From NCBI RefSeq assembly GCF_029892285.1, contig NZ_JARXVM010000001.1, forward strand, positions 310,001 to 374,000: 64,000 bases of DNA. The letters run 5' to 3'. The translations under genes were made by a program, and so were the position numbers. This stretch comes from Rhizobium sp. SG_E_25_P2. Its GTDB lineage: Bacteria > Pseudomonadota > Alphaproteobacteria > Rhizobiales > Rhizobiaceae. Below the pieces are notes generated by a model that saw nothing but the letters and a program-made list of their open reading frames with translations, was not told the DNA's origin and made no database searches. This document shows, piece by piece, positions 7,991 through 16,728 of the stretch. How positions within the stretch are numbered: position 1 is the stretch's first letter; the number at the start of each line of letters is the position of its first letter.

Positions 7991-9985
7991 TCACATCCTG
8001 TCGCGCGCGATCGTCTTCTCATAGGTTTTACGGAAGAACTCGTCTTCGCCTTCGATCGCCACCACTTCGGCGCTGATGATCCAGTTTTCGGCGCTGCAGG
8101 CGATCCGCGCCGTCGAGATGGTGCGGACGAACCAGCCGGGCCGCGCCATGTCGCAGGTCCATACCGACGTCCCGGTCATCGACGTCGGATCATTGTCGGC
8201 AATCGTCCAGACTTCTTCACGCAACTGCCGCGTCGAAAGCCCGGTGTCTGGATGCTCGTGCAGGCCGGTGTCCTCATGGATCCGGTATTCTGTACGGGCA
8301 TGGGTCAGATCGCGCATCACCGAACGCAGGGTCTCGGAAGGCGCATGTTCGATATAGGTCGGCAGCGGCGAAGGATTTTCCGGCTCCTTCATCGCGATTT
8401 GTTCGGCCTCGCCCAGCATAGGGAGCATCAGTTCGATCGCACCGAGATCGATATCGAGCGTCGCATCCGTCGGCGGCGGCAGGATCATCGGCCAATAGGC
8501 CGTCGACAGCGACAGCCGGATGCGATGACCCGGTTCGAACCGGTAACCGCATGCGTCCAGCGTCAGCTCGATCTCGGTTTCCTCACCAGGCGTAAGCGGC
8601 TCCGGAAACTCGTTGGAGGCCCGATGCGCGAGGTTGAGAACGCCGAAGCTAACCCGCAGCGCGGTCCCATCTGGATGAACGTCGACGAGGCGGGCGCAGA
8701 GATTGGCGAGTTCGGCGTCGGAATTGAGCTTGAGCCGAACGACGGGCATGCCGAGATAGTCGCGGGCTTCGGCAAGAGCTTCAGTCTCGAAAACCAGCGA
8801 GCCGGCGTCGTCGCTTCTTTGATCAACGGCCATTTCGGCATCTGGCTTCAGGGTGAAATATTCCCCGGACGCCGTGCCGGTGGCCAACGGCGAGCGCAAC
8901 AACACCCTTCCTCCGGCTTGGCTTGCCGGGCCCGATGCAAGCGAGAGACCCGCGTCGAGCCGCAGAACATCCATGACAGGCTTATTCCAGTGCGATTTCG
9001 CAATCCAGAAGCCGGGATCGAAATCGCGGCGGGCGGCGGGTTTTACGGCGTCCATGATATAGGCGCGCACCTGCGGCAGGTCTTCTGCGCCGTTCTCTTC
9101 GCCCTTCAGCCAGCGGCTCCACCAGCGGATGGCTTCGCCGAGAAAATCGGCGCGCGGCTTGGGCCAGGCGAAATGCGGATATTTGTGCACCCAGGGGCCG
9201 ATGATCGCCTTGGCCTTGTCGCCCAGGCCTTCCACCGCCTTTAGGGGCGTGTTGCGATAGCCGTCGGCCCAGCCGGCGATCACCAAAGTGGGGATCTGCA
9301 CGTCGTCGAAATTCTCGCAGATCGAACCATGCTTCCAGAAATCGTCGCGACGCTGATGCTCGAGCCATTCCTCCAGAAAGAAGGGTTCGGCGTCGAGCCG
9401 CTCCAGCCACATTTCCTTCCAGCGATTGCCGGTCAGTTCCGGATCGGGCGAGCGCGACTGATAGGCGAGCATGGTCGCCGCCCAGGACAGTTGCGCCGAC
9501 AGATGGCAGCCATTCTTGTAGTGGATGTCGTCATTATAGCGATCGACCGTCGAGGCGATGGAGATCACCGCCTTCAGCGCCGGCGGGCGAAGCGCCGCGA
9601 CCTGCAGCGAATTGAAGCCGCCCCAGGAAATGCCCATCATGCCGACCGAGCCGTTGCACCAGGGCTGCTCCGCGATCCAGGCGATGAGTTCGCAGGCATT
9701 GGCGAGCTCCAGCGGCGTGTATTCGCCGTCGATCACGCTGTCGGATTCGCCAGAACCCCTGATATCGACGCGAACGCCGGCGATGCCGGCGGCGGCAAAG
9801 ACCGGATAGGTGGATTCGTCGCGCGGGCTCGTTCCGTCACGCTTGCGATAGGGGAGGAATTCGAACACCGCCGGCACCGGATCGGCCTCGGCATTGTCGG
9901 GCATCCAGATGCGGGCGGCGAGGCGCGCGCCGTCCTTCAGGGTGATCCATTGATTTTCAATCGTGGTGAAGGAGCGATCGGCCAT
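7991..9985 (-). CDS. CocE/NonD family hydrolase (X-Pro dipeptidyl-peptidase S15-like)
   Basis: A 664-residue alpha/beta hydrolase of the CocE/NonD type, which cleaves esters or N-acylated peptides. The nucleophile elbow GISWGGF places the catalytic serine at residue 120. The N-terminal IWMPDNAEADPVPAVFEFLPYRKRDG and VRVDIRGSGES stretches are family hallmarks. The C-terminal half, with GHRIRLSLSTAYWP, is the jelly-roll substrate-binding domain. No signal peptide is visible, so the enzyme is probably cytosolic. The gene stands alone between a convergent GyrI-like gene and a LysR gene on the same strand 156 nt upstream. Substrate is unknown. Confidence 0.88.
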   Translation of the reverse strand: MADRSFTTIENQWITLKDGARLAARIWMPDNAEADPVPAVFEFLPYRKRDGTSPRDESTYPVFAAAGIAGVRVDIRGSGESDSVIDGEYTPLELANACELIAWIAEQPWCNGSVGMMGISWGGFNSLQVAALRPPALKAVISIASTVDRYNDDIHYKNGCHLSAQLSWAATMLAYQSRSPDPELTGNRWKEMWLERLDAEPFFLEEWLEHQRRDDFWKHGSICENFDDVQIPTLVIAGWADGYRNTPLKAVEGLGDKAKAIIGPWVHKYPHFAWPKPRADFLGEAIRWWSRWLKGEENGAEDLPQVRAYIMDAVKPAARRDFDPGFWIAKSHWNKPVMDVLRLDAGLSLASGPASQAGGRVLLRSPLATGTASGEYFTLKPDAEMAVDQRSDDAGSLVFETEALAEARDYLGMPVVRLKLNSDAELANLCARLVDVHPDGTALRVSFGVLNLAHRASNEFPEPLTPGEETEIELTLDACGYRFEPGHRIRLSLSTAYWPMILPPPTDATLDIDLGAIELMLPMLGEAEQIAMKEPENPSPLPTYIEHAPSETLRSVMRDLTHARTEYRIHEDTGLHEHPDTGLSTRQLREEVWTIADNDPTSMTGTSVWTCDMARPGWFVRTISTARIACSAENWIISAEVVAIEGEDEFFRKTYEKTIARDRM

Positions 9986-10040
9986 GGTGTTTCCGTGCGA
10001 TGAAAAGATGCAGTCGTCTCAAGGACAAGTCTAGGAGCCA

Positions 10041-10069
10041 GGGCGCTGAATGTCATTTCAAAAGCGCCC
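10041..10069. repeat. Hairpin between LysR and CocE-type genes
   Basis: GGGCGCT (10041-10047) pairs with AGCGCCC (10063-10069), with an additional GAA/TTC pairing inside. No T-run follows on either strand, so it is a doubtful terminator. It lies downstream of the LysR gene and upstream of the hydrolase gene, and could be an attenuator or a regulator site. Confidence 0.35.
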
Positions 10070-10141
10070 CGGGCAGGCCCATTTGCGGCCAACTTATATC
10101 ATTATAATTATCTAATGGGCGGCGTCGAATGGCAGCCAGCG

Positions 10142-11092
10142 TCACCAGCCGGGCAGCATATGGCCGGCCTTCAGCCGGGGCATGCGAGGCCACATTTTCA
10201 CATCACGATCGAGTTCATCATCGACATTGGCGGGCGTGATGTTGTCCAGACAGGCGGAGATATGCGCGGTGATGGCGTTGGTCAGCGAGGTCGACAGGCC
10301 CGTGCGCTTCATGATGCCGATCTGGACAGGCGCGAGCGGCGGAAAGCCGTCCGGTTGTCCGAGAACCTTCATGCCGGTGCGCAACGCCGATTCCGGCAGA
10401 ACCGAAACAGCCATGCCGGCGAGCACGGCAGCCGCCACGACGGTGGACGACCAACTGGTGAACAGGATCTGATATTCACGACCGATGGAATCCAGCGAAG
10501 CGCAGGCGAGCCTGCGCCACTGACAATCGCGCCGGCCGAGCGCCAGCGGCACAGGCGCGTTTTCCGGCAGAGGATGATTGGCCGATGTCACCCAGCAGAG
10601 CGGCTCGGTTCGGACCACCTCAGACTCACGTTCGAGCGGATTATGGGTGACGAGAGCGATATCAAGTTCGCCGCGCCCCATTTTCTCCGCCAGCGCCACC
10701 GAGGGCTCGCATTCGATATAGAGTTCGACATTCGGATGCGATCGCGCGAAACGCTGGATGATTTCTGGCATGTAGCGGTCGGCGTAGTCATCAGGCGTGC
10801 CAATCCTCAGCGTGCCTTCCAGCCGGTTGTCGTCGAAGGCTGCGACTGCCTCATTGTTCAGCCGGATCATGCGGCGGGCGTAATTGAGGAGTTTCTCGCC
10901 TTCGGGCGTCAGACGGTTGCCGCGGCCATCCTTCACGAAGAGCGGCTTGCGGATGCGTTCTTCGAGGCGCCGCATCTGCATCGACACCGCCGATTGCGTC
11001 TTGAACACGCGCTCTGCAGCCTTGGTGAAACTACCCGCGTCGGCGATCGCAACGAAGGTCTGTAACTGATCGATGTCAAGCGGCGCGGACAT
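10142..11092 (-). CDS. LysR family transcriptional regulator (possible VtlR/LsrB relative)
   Basis: A 316-residue LysR regulator. The winged helix-turn-helix spans residues 7-66, and FVAIADAGSFTKAAERVFKTQSAVSMQMRRLE is the recognition region. The effector domain follows from about residue 93 and contains C128, C166, C190, C197 and C281. It is divergent from a DUF1127 gene. In Brucella and Agrobacterium the LysR regulator VtlR (LsrB in Sinorhizobium) controls small DUF1127-type proteins and AbcR small RNAs. The N-terminus and this neighbourhood suggest a related regulator, but the trxB linkage I would expect for lsrB is absent, so this may be a paralogue. Confidence 0.88.
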   Translation of the reverse strand: MSAPLDIDQLQTFVAIADAGSFTKAAERVFKTQSAVSMQMRRLEERIRKPLFVKDGRGNRLTPEGEKLLNYARRMIRLNNEAVAAFDDNRLEGTLRIGTPDDYADRYMPEIIQRFARSHPNVELYIECEPSVALAEKMGRGELDIALVTHNPLERESEVVRTEPLCWVTSANHPLPENAPVPLALGRRDCQWRRLACASLDSIGREYQILFTSWSSTVVAAAVLAGMAVSVLPESALRTGMKVLGQPDGFPPLAPVQIGIMKRTGLSTSLTNAITAHISACLDNITPANVDDELDRDVKMWPRMPRLKAGHMLPGW

Positions 11093-11222
11093 GCATATCC
11101 CTCACACATAAAGAACGTTGATGATAATGATTAGAAACATTCGTTGGACTGATCAATAGGATTCTTTTTATCTAGAAAACATCAAAACAACAGCCGCCGG
11201 TCAGCCCGGCATGGAGAGTTCA

Positions 11223-11507
11223 ATGACAACGCGCGATACGATTGCCGGAAGCGCAGAGTCCGGCATAAAAATTTTTTTGCAGAACTGGACGGTACTCCCC
11301 TTGCGCGGCCTTGTGAAAACTTATCGGGCGTACAAAAACCGACGTACGATTGCGTCGATGCGCGATTTCGATGACGCGCAATTGGCCGATATCGGCTTGA
11401 GCCGTCGCGACATCGACAAGGCGCTGGATCTGGCGTTTCGGGACAATCCCTACGCGTCGTTGATTCAGGCGCGGGAACGGACGGCCCGGGGCCTGCGCCG
11501 CTTCTGA
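11223..11507 (+). CDS. DUF1127 domain small protein
   Basis: A 94-residue basic protein with a C-terminal DUF1127 (YjiS-like) motif: RTIASMRDFDDAQLADIGLSRRDI, followed by arginine-rich sequence. Arginine-rich DUF1127 proteins in rhizobia affect growth phase, phosphate or central carbon control, some through RNA interactions. The start is set at ATG 11223 because GGAG (11213-11216) lies six nt before it; an in-frame ATG at 11211 overlaps that ribosome-binding site. It is divergent from the LysR gene, so control by that regulator is likely, and it is followed by a strong terminator. Confidence 0.85.
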   Translation: MTTRDTIAGSAESGIKIFLQNWTVLPLRGLVKTYRAYKNRRTIASMRDFDDAQLADIGLSRRDIDKALDLAFRDNPYASLIQARERTARGLRRF

Positions 11508-11578
11508 ATGAATTTCGCCTTTGATGGAAGGCGCACGAGTTTCCCCGCAGGGTTTCGCCAAGCAGACCCTGCCATTTG

Positions 11579-11618
11579 CCCGGTCGCATTGCCTCCCAGC
11601 AATGCACCGGGTTTTTTT
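11579..11618 (+). terminator. Strong rho-independent terminator after the DUF1127 gene
   Basis: CCCGGT plus GCATTGC (11579-11592, with one bulged C) pairs with GCAATGC plus ACCGGG (11599-11611), giving a 13-bp stem. Seven T residues follow immediately. This is the clearest terminator in the window. Confidence 0.93.
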
Positions 11619-11658
11619 CTGCTTGTTTTCTGGCAGACCCGTCGCCGAAGGCCAACGA

Positions 11659-12288
11659 TCAATTTTCGGTGCGGGCGAAGGCGGCCAATTGGGTTCTGAT
11701 CATGATCTTGTAGTCGGCAATGACTGCAGCGGATTCCTCCGGTCCCACCGAGAGCGCCAACCGCACCGCGCCGCTCGCCAATTGGAACATCAGGAACGTC
11801 ACCCGCTGGAACGCCTCGAATCGCTCCTCGGCGATAAAGGGACGCGCACTTTCACAGAATAGGTCGGCATGGCGGCGGGTAGCGGCGATATCGGCGCATT
11901 TGGAGCCCTTGTCGGCTTGCACGGCATTGACCATGTCGAGAATTGCGGGATCGGCGATGATGCGCTGATAATAGTAATCCAGCATGGCGACAGCGGCGTT
12001 GAAGATTTCCTCAAGGTTGCTCGCCTCGTCCAATCCGCTTTCGAGAACCGAATCGAGGTCCGCAATCCACTGATTGTGCAACATCGACACGATCGAGGAC
12101 TTGTTGGGAAAGTATTGATAGAGCGAAGATATGGGGCCACCGGCTAACGCTGCGATCTCGCGCATCTTCACCGCATCGATGCCCTTTTCGCCGATCAACT
12201 GTTTTGCGGCGACCAATATTTCCTCGACGCGCTCCCGGCTCCGGTCCTGTTTCGGAGAACGCCTCAAATTGGAATCCTGCTCCTGCAT
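11659..12288 (-). CDS. TetR/AcrR family transcriptional regulator
   Basis: A 209-residue TetR-type repressor. The helix-turn-helix lies at about residues 20-65, with KMREIAALAGGPISSLYQYFPNKSSI as recognition helix and the conserved YQYFPNK that ends the domain. The C-terminal ligand-binding part is variable. It is divergent from the MFS/flavoprotein/PLP/phosphatase cassette, which it very probably represses until an unknown ligand binds. The intergenic region of about 120 nt has a TTGACA box with a spaced TGACA/TGTCA repeat that could be its operator. Confidence 0.88.
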   Translation of the reverse strand: MQEQDSNLRRSPKQDRSRERVEEILVAAKQLIGEKGIDAVKMREIAALAGGPISSLYQYFPNKSSIVSMLHNQWIADLDSVLESGLDEASNLEEIFNAAVAMLDYYYQRIIADPAILDMVNAVQADKGSKCADIAATRRHADLFCESARPFIAEERFEAFQRVTFLMFQLASGAVRLALSVGPEESAAVIADYKIMIRTQLAAFARTEN

Positions 12289-12319
12289 GCCGCTGCGGCC
12301 TTTCCCTCTGCGCCCCTGC

Positions 12320-12344
12320 TTGACAAAAAGATGATCAACTGTCA
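12320..12344. promoter_or_regulatory. Possible TetR operator / promoter element
   Basis: TTGACA (12320-12325) resembles a -35 box, and TGACA (12321-12325) is repeated in inverted form as TGTCA (12340-12344). The pair sits between the divergent TetR and MFS genes. Symmetry is limited to 5-bp arms, so this is only a candidate. Confidence 0.3.
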
Positions 12345-12411
12345 GATTCTTTTATAAGGGGAATATAAATAAGACCAATTGAGCAATCCGCAACAAAAAG
12401 CAAGCGGGAGG

Positions 12412-13599
12412 ATGGTCGTGCAGAGTGGATATCGCTCGGCGCTGCGCCGGAGCCTGAAGACGTTGCTGCGAAGCAACCTCGCCCCCTCCATGGCGGTGGG
12501 CTCGATCGGCGCATTGTCTCTGGGATTGCAGCCGGTTCTGCTCGGCGGACTCTTCAGCGAGGGACGCGCGACATTCGATGAAATCGCCATCCTCGCCACC
12601 CTGGAAATGTTGGCCATCGGCCTGGGGTCGGCGATGTTGTCGGTTATCGGCGGCGCACGCTCGATGCGGGTCAAATCTTTCCTGCTTCTGGGACTTGCGG
12701 CTGCGGCGCATGCGGCGACAGCCTTTGCCCCGAGCCCTCTCTGGCTCATCCTTGTCAGGGTTTTCGCCGGATTCGTGGAGGGCGGGCTCATCGCGGTCGC
12801 GATCGAACTCATTGCCCGCAGCCAGACCCCCGGGCGCAATGGCGGCTGGTTCATCATCGTCCAGACGCTCGCCCAAAGCGCTGCGGCGGCTATCATAGCG
12901 CTCCTCGTCGCGCCCGCCTGGGGCTCCACGGGAAGCTTCCTGTTGCTGGCGGCCGCGACCCTGACCGGCCTGTTGGTCGCGCCGCGTCTTCTCGACGACT
13001 ACGGCCCGCTCTCGCCAGACGCTGCGCTTCACCCAACAGCGGTCATCGCGCTTGGCCCGGCGCTGGCGCTGCTGTCGATCTTCAGTCTCTATATGTTTAC
13101 CGGCGCGATCTGGGCGTTTCTGGAGCCGCTGGGCGCTCAGAACAATGTGCCCTCCGCCACTGTCGGCCTCATCGTGTCGGTGTCGCTGCTTGCGCAGGTC
13201 GCAGGGGCTCTGGCCGCCACCGCGCTTGAGCCGAAGATACCCTATGTCGGAATGTTGTCGTTTTGCGCGCTGACGGCTGTCGGCATCGCCTATGCCTTCA
13301 CCCAGGGCGTTTCCCTGCCGCTGTTCTGGCTATTGTCGCTCGCCGCCGGCTTCCTGCTGCTGTTTGTTACCCCCTGGCAGATCGCCATGACGGTGGCGGC
13401 GGACAGCACGCGTCGCACAGCGCTTCTGACGCCCGCCGCGCAACTGTTCGGCGGCGCGCTGGGGCCTGCTGGCGCCTCGTTTTTCGTCACCGGCGACGAC
13501 TTCAGGCCGATCGCGGTTTTCGCCGGGGCATCGGCGCTGGTCAGCCTGGTCCTGACACTATCCTTCGGCCTCACCCGATCCAGACACAGAGGAGTTTGA
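12412..13599 (+). CDS. MFS transporter
   Basis: A 395-residue, strongly hydrophobic protein with about twelve predicted membrane segments and a basic loop in the middle, as in major facilitator drug or sugar exporters. It is the first gene of the TetR-divergent cassette. The frame is open from TTG 12379, but GGGAGG at 12406-12411 sits directly before ATG 12412 and six nt before in-frame GTG 12418; that spacing makes GTG 12418 a serious alternative start. Substrate is unknown; the neighbouring oxidase and PLP enzyme suggest it moves the compound those enzymes handle or make. It is followed 4 nt later by the flavoprotein gene. Confidence 0.85.
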   Translation: MVVQSGYRSALRRSLKTLLRSNLAPSMAVGSIGALSLGLQPVLLGGLFSEGRATFDEIAILATLEMLAIGLGSAMLSVIGGARSMRVKSFLLLGLAAAAHAATAFAPSPLWLILVRVFAGFVEGGLIAVAIELIARSQTPGRNGGWFIIVQTLAQSAAAAIIALLVAPAWGSTGSFLLLAAATLTGLLVAPRLLDDYGPLSPDAALHPTAVIALGPALALLSIFSLYMFTGAIWAFLEPLGAQNNVPSATVGLIVSVSLLAQVAGALAATALEPKIPYVGMLSFCALTAVGIAYAFTQGVSLPLFWLLSLAAGFLLLFVTPWQIAMTVAADSTRRTALLTPAAQLFGGALGPAGASFFVTGDDFRPIAVFAGASALVSLVLTLSFGLTRSRHRGV

Positions 13600-13603
13600 C
13601 ACG

Positions 13604-14884
13604 ATGAATGCGCCGCAACCCTGGTCGAACTGGTCGGGCTATGTCACTGCGCGCCCGCAGCGCTTCGACACCCCGCGCACGGTCGAGGCGCTGCAGGACA
13701 TCGTGACATCGGCCCCAGGTCCCATCCGCGTCGTCGGCTCCGGGCATTCCTTCACACCGCTGGTCCCAAGCGAGGGAACGATCGTCTGCCTCGACCATAT
13801 CGAGGGTCTCGTATCCCACGACGCCGAGAACTGCCGGGCGACGGTGCGGGCAGGCACCAAACTCGGCGCTCTCACACGCATTCTAGACGGGGTCGACCAG
13901 GCGCTCGCCAATATGGGCGACATCGACAAGCAGTCGATCGGCGGGGCGCTCGGCACCGCCACCCATGGCACGGGCTCGACGCTGGGCGCCTATCACACGC
14001 TGCTCCACAAGGTGGAACTCATCGATGGGCGCGGGCAACGCCGCGTCTTCACCCGCGATGCGGACGGCGACATGATGAACGCCATCGGCGTCAGCCTCGG
14101 CGCCTTCGGCATCCTGAGCGAGGTGACGCTCAACAATCTGCCGACCTATCGCATGCGCAAACGACGCTGGGTGCTGCCCATCGGCGACATGATCGCCAAT
14201 TTCCATTCGATGATGACGGCCCATCGCTCGGCGGAGTTTTATTTCGTGCCCTATTCCGGCCATGCGATGTTTCTCGCCAGCGACATCACCGACGAGCCGG
14301 CGACATCAAGGCCGCCTGAGGATGACGAGGACGGATTGAAAACCCTGAAACTGGCGCGCAACCTGTTGAAGTGGTTTCCCTGGCTCCGCCGCAAGCTGAT
14401 TTCAGACGCGATGCGCAAACTGCCCCGCGAAGACTTCGTTGAAAACTGGCTAAAAGTGTATACGAGCGACAGGCAGACCCGCTTCAACGAGATGGAGTAT
14501 CATCTGCCGGTTGAGGAGGGGCCAAAAGCCTTGGCTGAGATCATAAACCTCACCGAAAAACATTTTCCGGAGGTCTATTTCCCAATGGAAGTGCGTATGG
14601 TCGGCGCCGACGACATCTGGCTCAGCCCGTTCTACAAGCGGCAGACCTGCTCGATCGCCATTCATCATGACGCCGCCGAAGACCCCATTGCCTTCCAGCG
14701 CGCCGCTGAACCGATCTTCCGCCGCTATGGCGGCAGACCGCATTGGGGCAAGATGCATACGCTGACCGGCGCCGATTTCGCAAAGCTCTATCCCCGCTGG
14801 AAAGATGCGATGGACGTGCGGCGCATGCTCGATCCCGACGGACGGTTCGTGTCGCCTTACATCAAGCGGCTGATCGAGACATGA
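13604..14884 (+). CDS. FAD-linked aldonolactone oxidase-like protein (D-arabinono-1,4-lactone oxidase family)
   Basis: A 426-residue flavoprotein of the vanillyl-alcohol oxidase superfamily. RVVGSGHSFTP places H48 in the GSGHS motif that binds FAD covalently in gulonolactone and arabinonolactone oxidases. HWGK at residues 380-383 matches the HWxK motif of the aldonolactone oxidoreductase C-terminal domain. Relatives oxidise aldonolactones or alditols using oxygen or another acceptor. GGAG upstream at about nine nt supports the start. Its stop overlaps the start of the PLP enzyme gene in an ATGA, so the two are coupled. Rhizobia are not known for ascorbate synthesis by this route, so the physiological substrate is an open question. 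Confidence 0.88.
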   Translation: MNAPQPWSNWSGYVTARPQRFDTPRTVEALQDIVTSAPGPIRVVGSGHSFTPLVPSEGTIVCLDHIEGLVSHDAENCRATVRAGTKLGALTRILDGVDQALANMGDIDKQSIGGALGTATHGTGSTLGAYHTLLHKVELIDGRGQRRVFTRDADGDMMNAIGVSLGAFGILSEVTLNNLPTYRMRKRRWVLPIGDMIANFHSMMTAHRSAEFYFVPYSGHAMFLASDITDEPATSRPPEDDEDGLKTLKLARNLLKWFPWLRRKLISDAMRKLPREDFVENWLKVYTSDRQTRFNEMEYHLPVEEGPKALAEIINLTEKHFPEVYFPMEVRMVGADDIWLSPFYKRQTCSIAIHHDAAEDPIAFQRAAEPIFRRYGGRPHWGKMHTLTGADFAKLYPRWKDAMDVRRMLDPDGRFVSPYIKRLIET

Positions 14885-16044
14885 ACGACGCGCCCTATTT
14901 CGCGTCCCTCGGCCGCGCTTTGGCGGAGGCCGGTCGATATCAGCCGACGCTTGTCATCGATCGCGACCGGCTGGACGCCAATGCCGATATCGTGGCGCGC
15001 AGGAAGCCGCCAGAGCGAGCCTTGCGACTGGTCGACAAGTCGCTTGCGGTTCCCGAACTTCTAGCGCGACTTATGACGCGGCTGCAGACCAACAAAGTGA
15101 TGAGCTTTCATCTGCCCATTGCCCGGGCCGTCCTCGCGGCGCATGCCAATGTGGAGATCCTGTTCGGCAAACCGATGCCGACAGCGGCGCTCCGACAGGC
15201 GCTTGCACATGCGACGACATTGGAGCGGCAAGCGCTCAGCCTCAGGACCGTGCATCTCGTCGACAGCGCCGAACGCCTGGCCGCATATGCAGAGCTTGCC
15301 GCTTCATTGGACATCGACTTGCGCGTCGCCGCCGAAATCGATGTGGGGATGCATCGTGGCGGGTTTTCCTCTCCCGAGGCGCTGAGGTCTGCCTTCGCCG
15401 CGCGACGGAACAGCCGCATCCGCTTGGAAGGCGTGATGGGCTATGAAGCCCATATCGCCAAAATTCCCGGCTTTGTCGGCGGCGCGACCGGCGAACGCGC
15501 CCGGGTGCTTGACCGGTACAAGGCCTTCGTCGCCGTGCTCTCGCCGGACGAACACAGGATCCTCAACATCGGCGGCAGCAACACCGCGCTCGGCTATGGC
15601 CCCGATCTCGCCACTGAGATCTCCATGGGGTCGGCTTTCCTGAAGCCAACGGATTTCGACAGCAAAGAACTCACCGAACTCGCCCCAGCCCTGTTCATCG
15701 CCACGCCGATCCTCAAGCGCGTCACGGCGCAGCTGCCCGGCCCGTCCTTTCTGACCAAACTGATGCAGACGCTCGGCAAGTTTCCGCGCGAAGGCTGTTT
15801 TCTCTATGGCGGCAAATGGATGGCGACCGCTGTCCATCCTCCAGGTATGCGGGAAAATCTGCTCTGGGGGCACAGCTCCAACCAGCAATTCATGGCGCTG
15901 CCGGATGGCTCGCCAGTTCGGGAAGGCGATTTCGCCTTTCTCCGGCCGAGCCAGAGCGAAGCGGTGCTGCAGCAATTTGGCGCAATCGCGGTTTACTCGG
16001 ACGGGCGGATCGTCGAAGACTGGATGCCATTGCCACCAGGCTGA
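14881..16044 (+). CDS. Fold-type III PLP enzyme (alanine racemase/DSD1-like, 'amino acid deaminase/aldolase')
   Basis: A 387-residue protein with the alanine-racemase-like TIM barrel followed by a D-serine dehydratase-like C-terminal domain. LRLVDKSLAVPEL near residues 49-60 places K53 where the PLP-binding lysine is expected, and LNIGGSNTALGYG is a phosphate-binding glycine-rich loop. The family includes D-threonine aldolase and D-serine dehydratase. The closest annotation class, as I recall it, is amino acid deaminase/aldolase, which in Actinobacteria also sits beside an arabinonolactone oxidase gene. The frame is open further upstream, but ATG 14881 overlapping the previous stop is the natural start. 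The reaction is not known. Confidence 0.85.
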   Translation: MNDAPYFASLGRALAEAGRYQPTLVIDRDRLDANADIVARRKPPERALRLVDKSLAVPELLARLMTRLQTNKVMSFHLPIARAVLAAHANVEILFGKPMPTAALRQALAHATTLERQALSLRTVHLVDSAERLAAYAELAASLDIDLRVAAEIDVGMHRGGFSSPEALRSAFAARRNSRIRLEGVMGYEAHIAKIPGFVGGATGERARVLDRYKAFVAVLSPDEHRILNIGGSNTALGYGPDLATEISMGSAFLKPTDFDSKELTELAPALFIATPILKRVTAQLPGPSFLTKLMQTLGKFPREGCFLYGGKWMATAVHPPGMRENLLWGHSSNQQFMALPDGSPVREGDFAFLRPSQSEAVLQQFGAIAVYSDGRIVEDWMPLPPG

Positions 16045-16062
16045 ACATTCCGAAAGACATCC

Positions 16063-16728
16063 ATGAGCGTCACCATCGCCATCGGCGACATACACGGTTG
16101 CCTCACCGAACTCGACAATCTTCTCGATCTGATTGATTTTGCTTATCAAGCTGGCACGATCATCTTTCTTGGCGACTATGTCGATCGCGGCCCCGACAGC
16201 GCCGGCGTTGTCAGACGGGTCATGAACGGGCCGCAATCTCCGGACTGGCGCTGGATCGCGCTCATGGGCAATCACGAGCGCCTGATGGTCGATGCGTTAG
16301 CAGGAGACGATGAGAACGGCTTCTGGCTACACAATGGTGGCGAGGAAACGCTTCAGTCCTATCGCGGCCGCGTGCCCGCAGAACATCTGCTCTGGCTCAG
16401 GCAACTGCCTTTGATCCACGTCGATGCTTATCGTATCTTTGCCCATGCGGGCCTGGACCGCAGGCTCGAGTTGGACATGCAAACCGAACAGACACTGCTC
16501 TGGCGCAGACCGCAGCCGGAGGACGATGATGGTGATTTTTTCGGCCGGCACTTTTGCCACGGCCACACACCGCGCGATGAGAACCCCATCACGCGCGGCC
16601 AACGCAGCAATATTGACAGCGGTTGCGTGTTTGGCGATCGCCTGACGGCGGCCGTCTTCGATGACGCCGTCCCCGGCGGTCCGACGCGTTTTCTGAGCGT
16701 TGACAGCCGCTATCGCTGGAAGGCTTAG
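16063..16728 (+). CDS. PPP-family metallophosphoesterase
   Basis: A 221-residue phosphatase with the complete PPP/ApaH signature: GDIHGC (residues 8-13), GDYVDRG, GNHE, a HAG motif, and CHGHT near the C-terminus. These hold two metal ions. Relatives dephosphorylate serine/threonine phosphoproteins or hydrolyse diadenosine tetraphosphate; the sequence does not say which. It is the last gene of the TetR-divergent cassette, 18 nt after the PLP enzyme gene, so it may remove a phosphate from a pathway intermediate. Its stop overlaps the stop of the convergent acyl-CoA ligase gene by 4 nt. Confidence 0.85.
   Translation: MSVTIAIGDIHGCLTELDNLLDLIDFAYQAGTIIFLGDYVDRGPDSAGVVRRVMNGPQSPDWRWIALMGNHERLMVDALAGDDENGFWLHNGGEETLQSYRGRVPAEHLLWLRQLPLIHVDAYRIFAHAGLDRRLELDMQTEQTLLWRRPQPEDDDGDFFGRHFCHGHTPRDENPITRGQRSNIDSGCVFGDRLTAAVFDDAVPGGPTRFLSVDSRYRWKA

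Noticed and set aside
7524-7994. Reverse-strand open frame opposite the GyrI-like gene
   Set aside because: The forward frame has the GyrI-like pattern; the reverse frame has no recognisable domain and collides with the end of the CocE-type gene.
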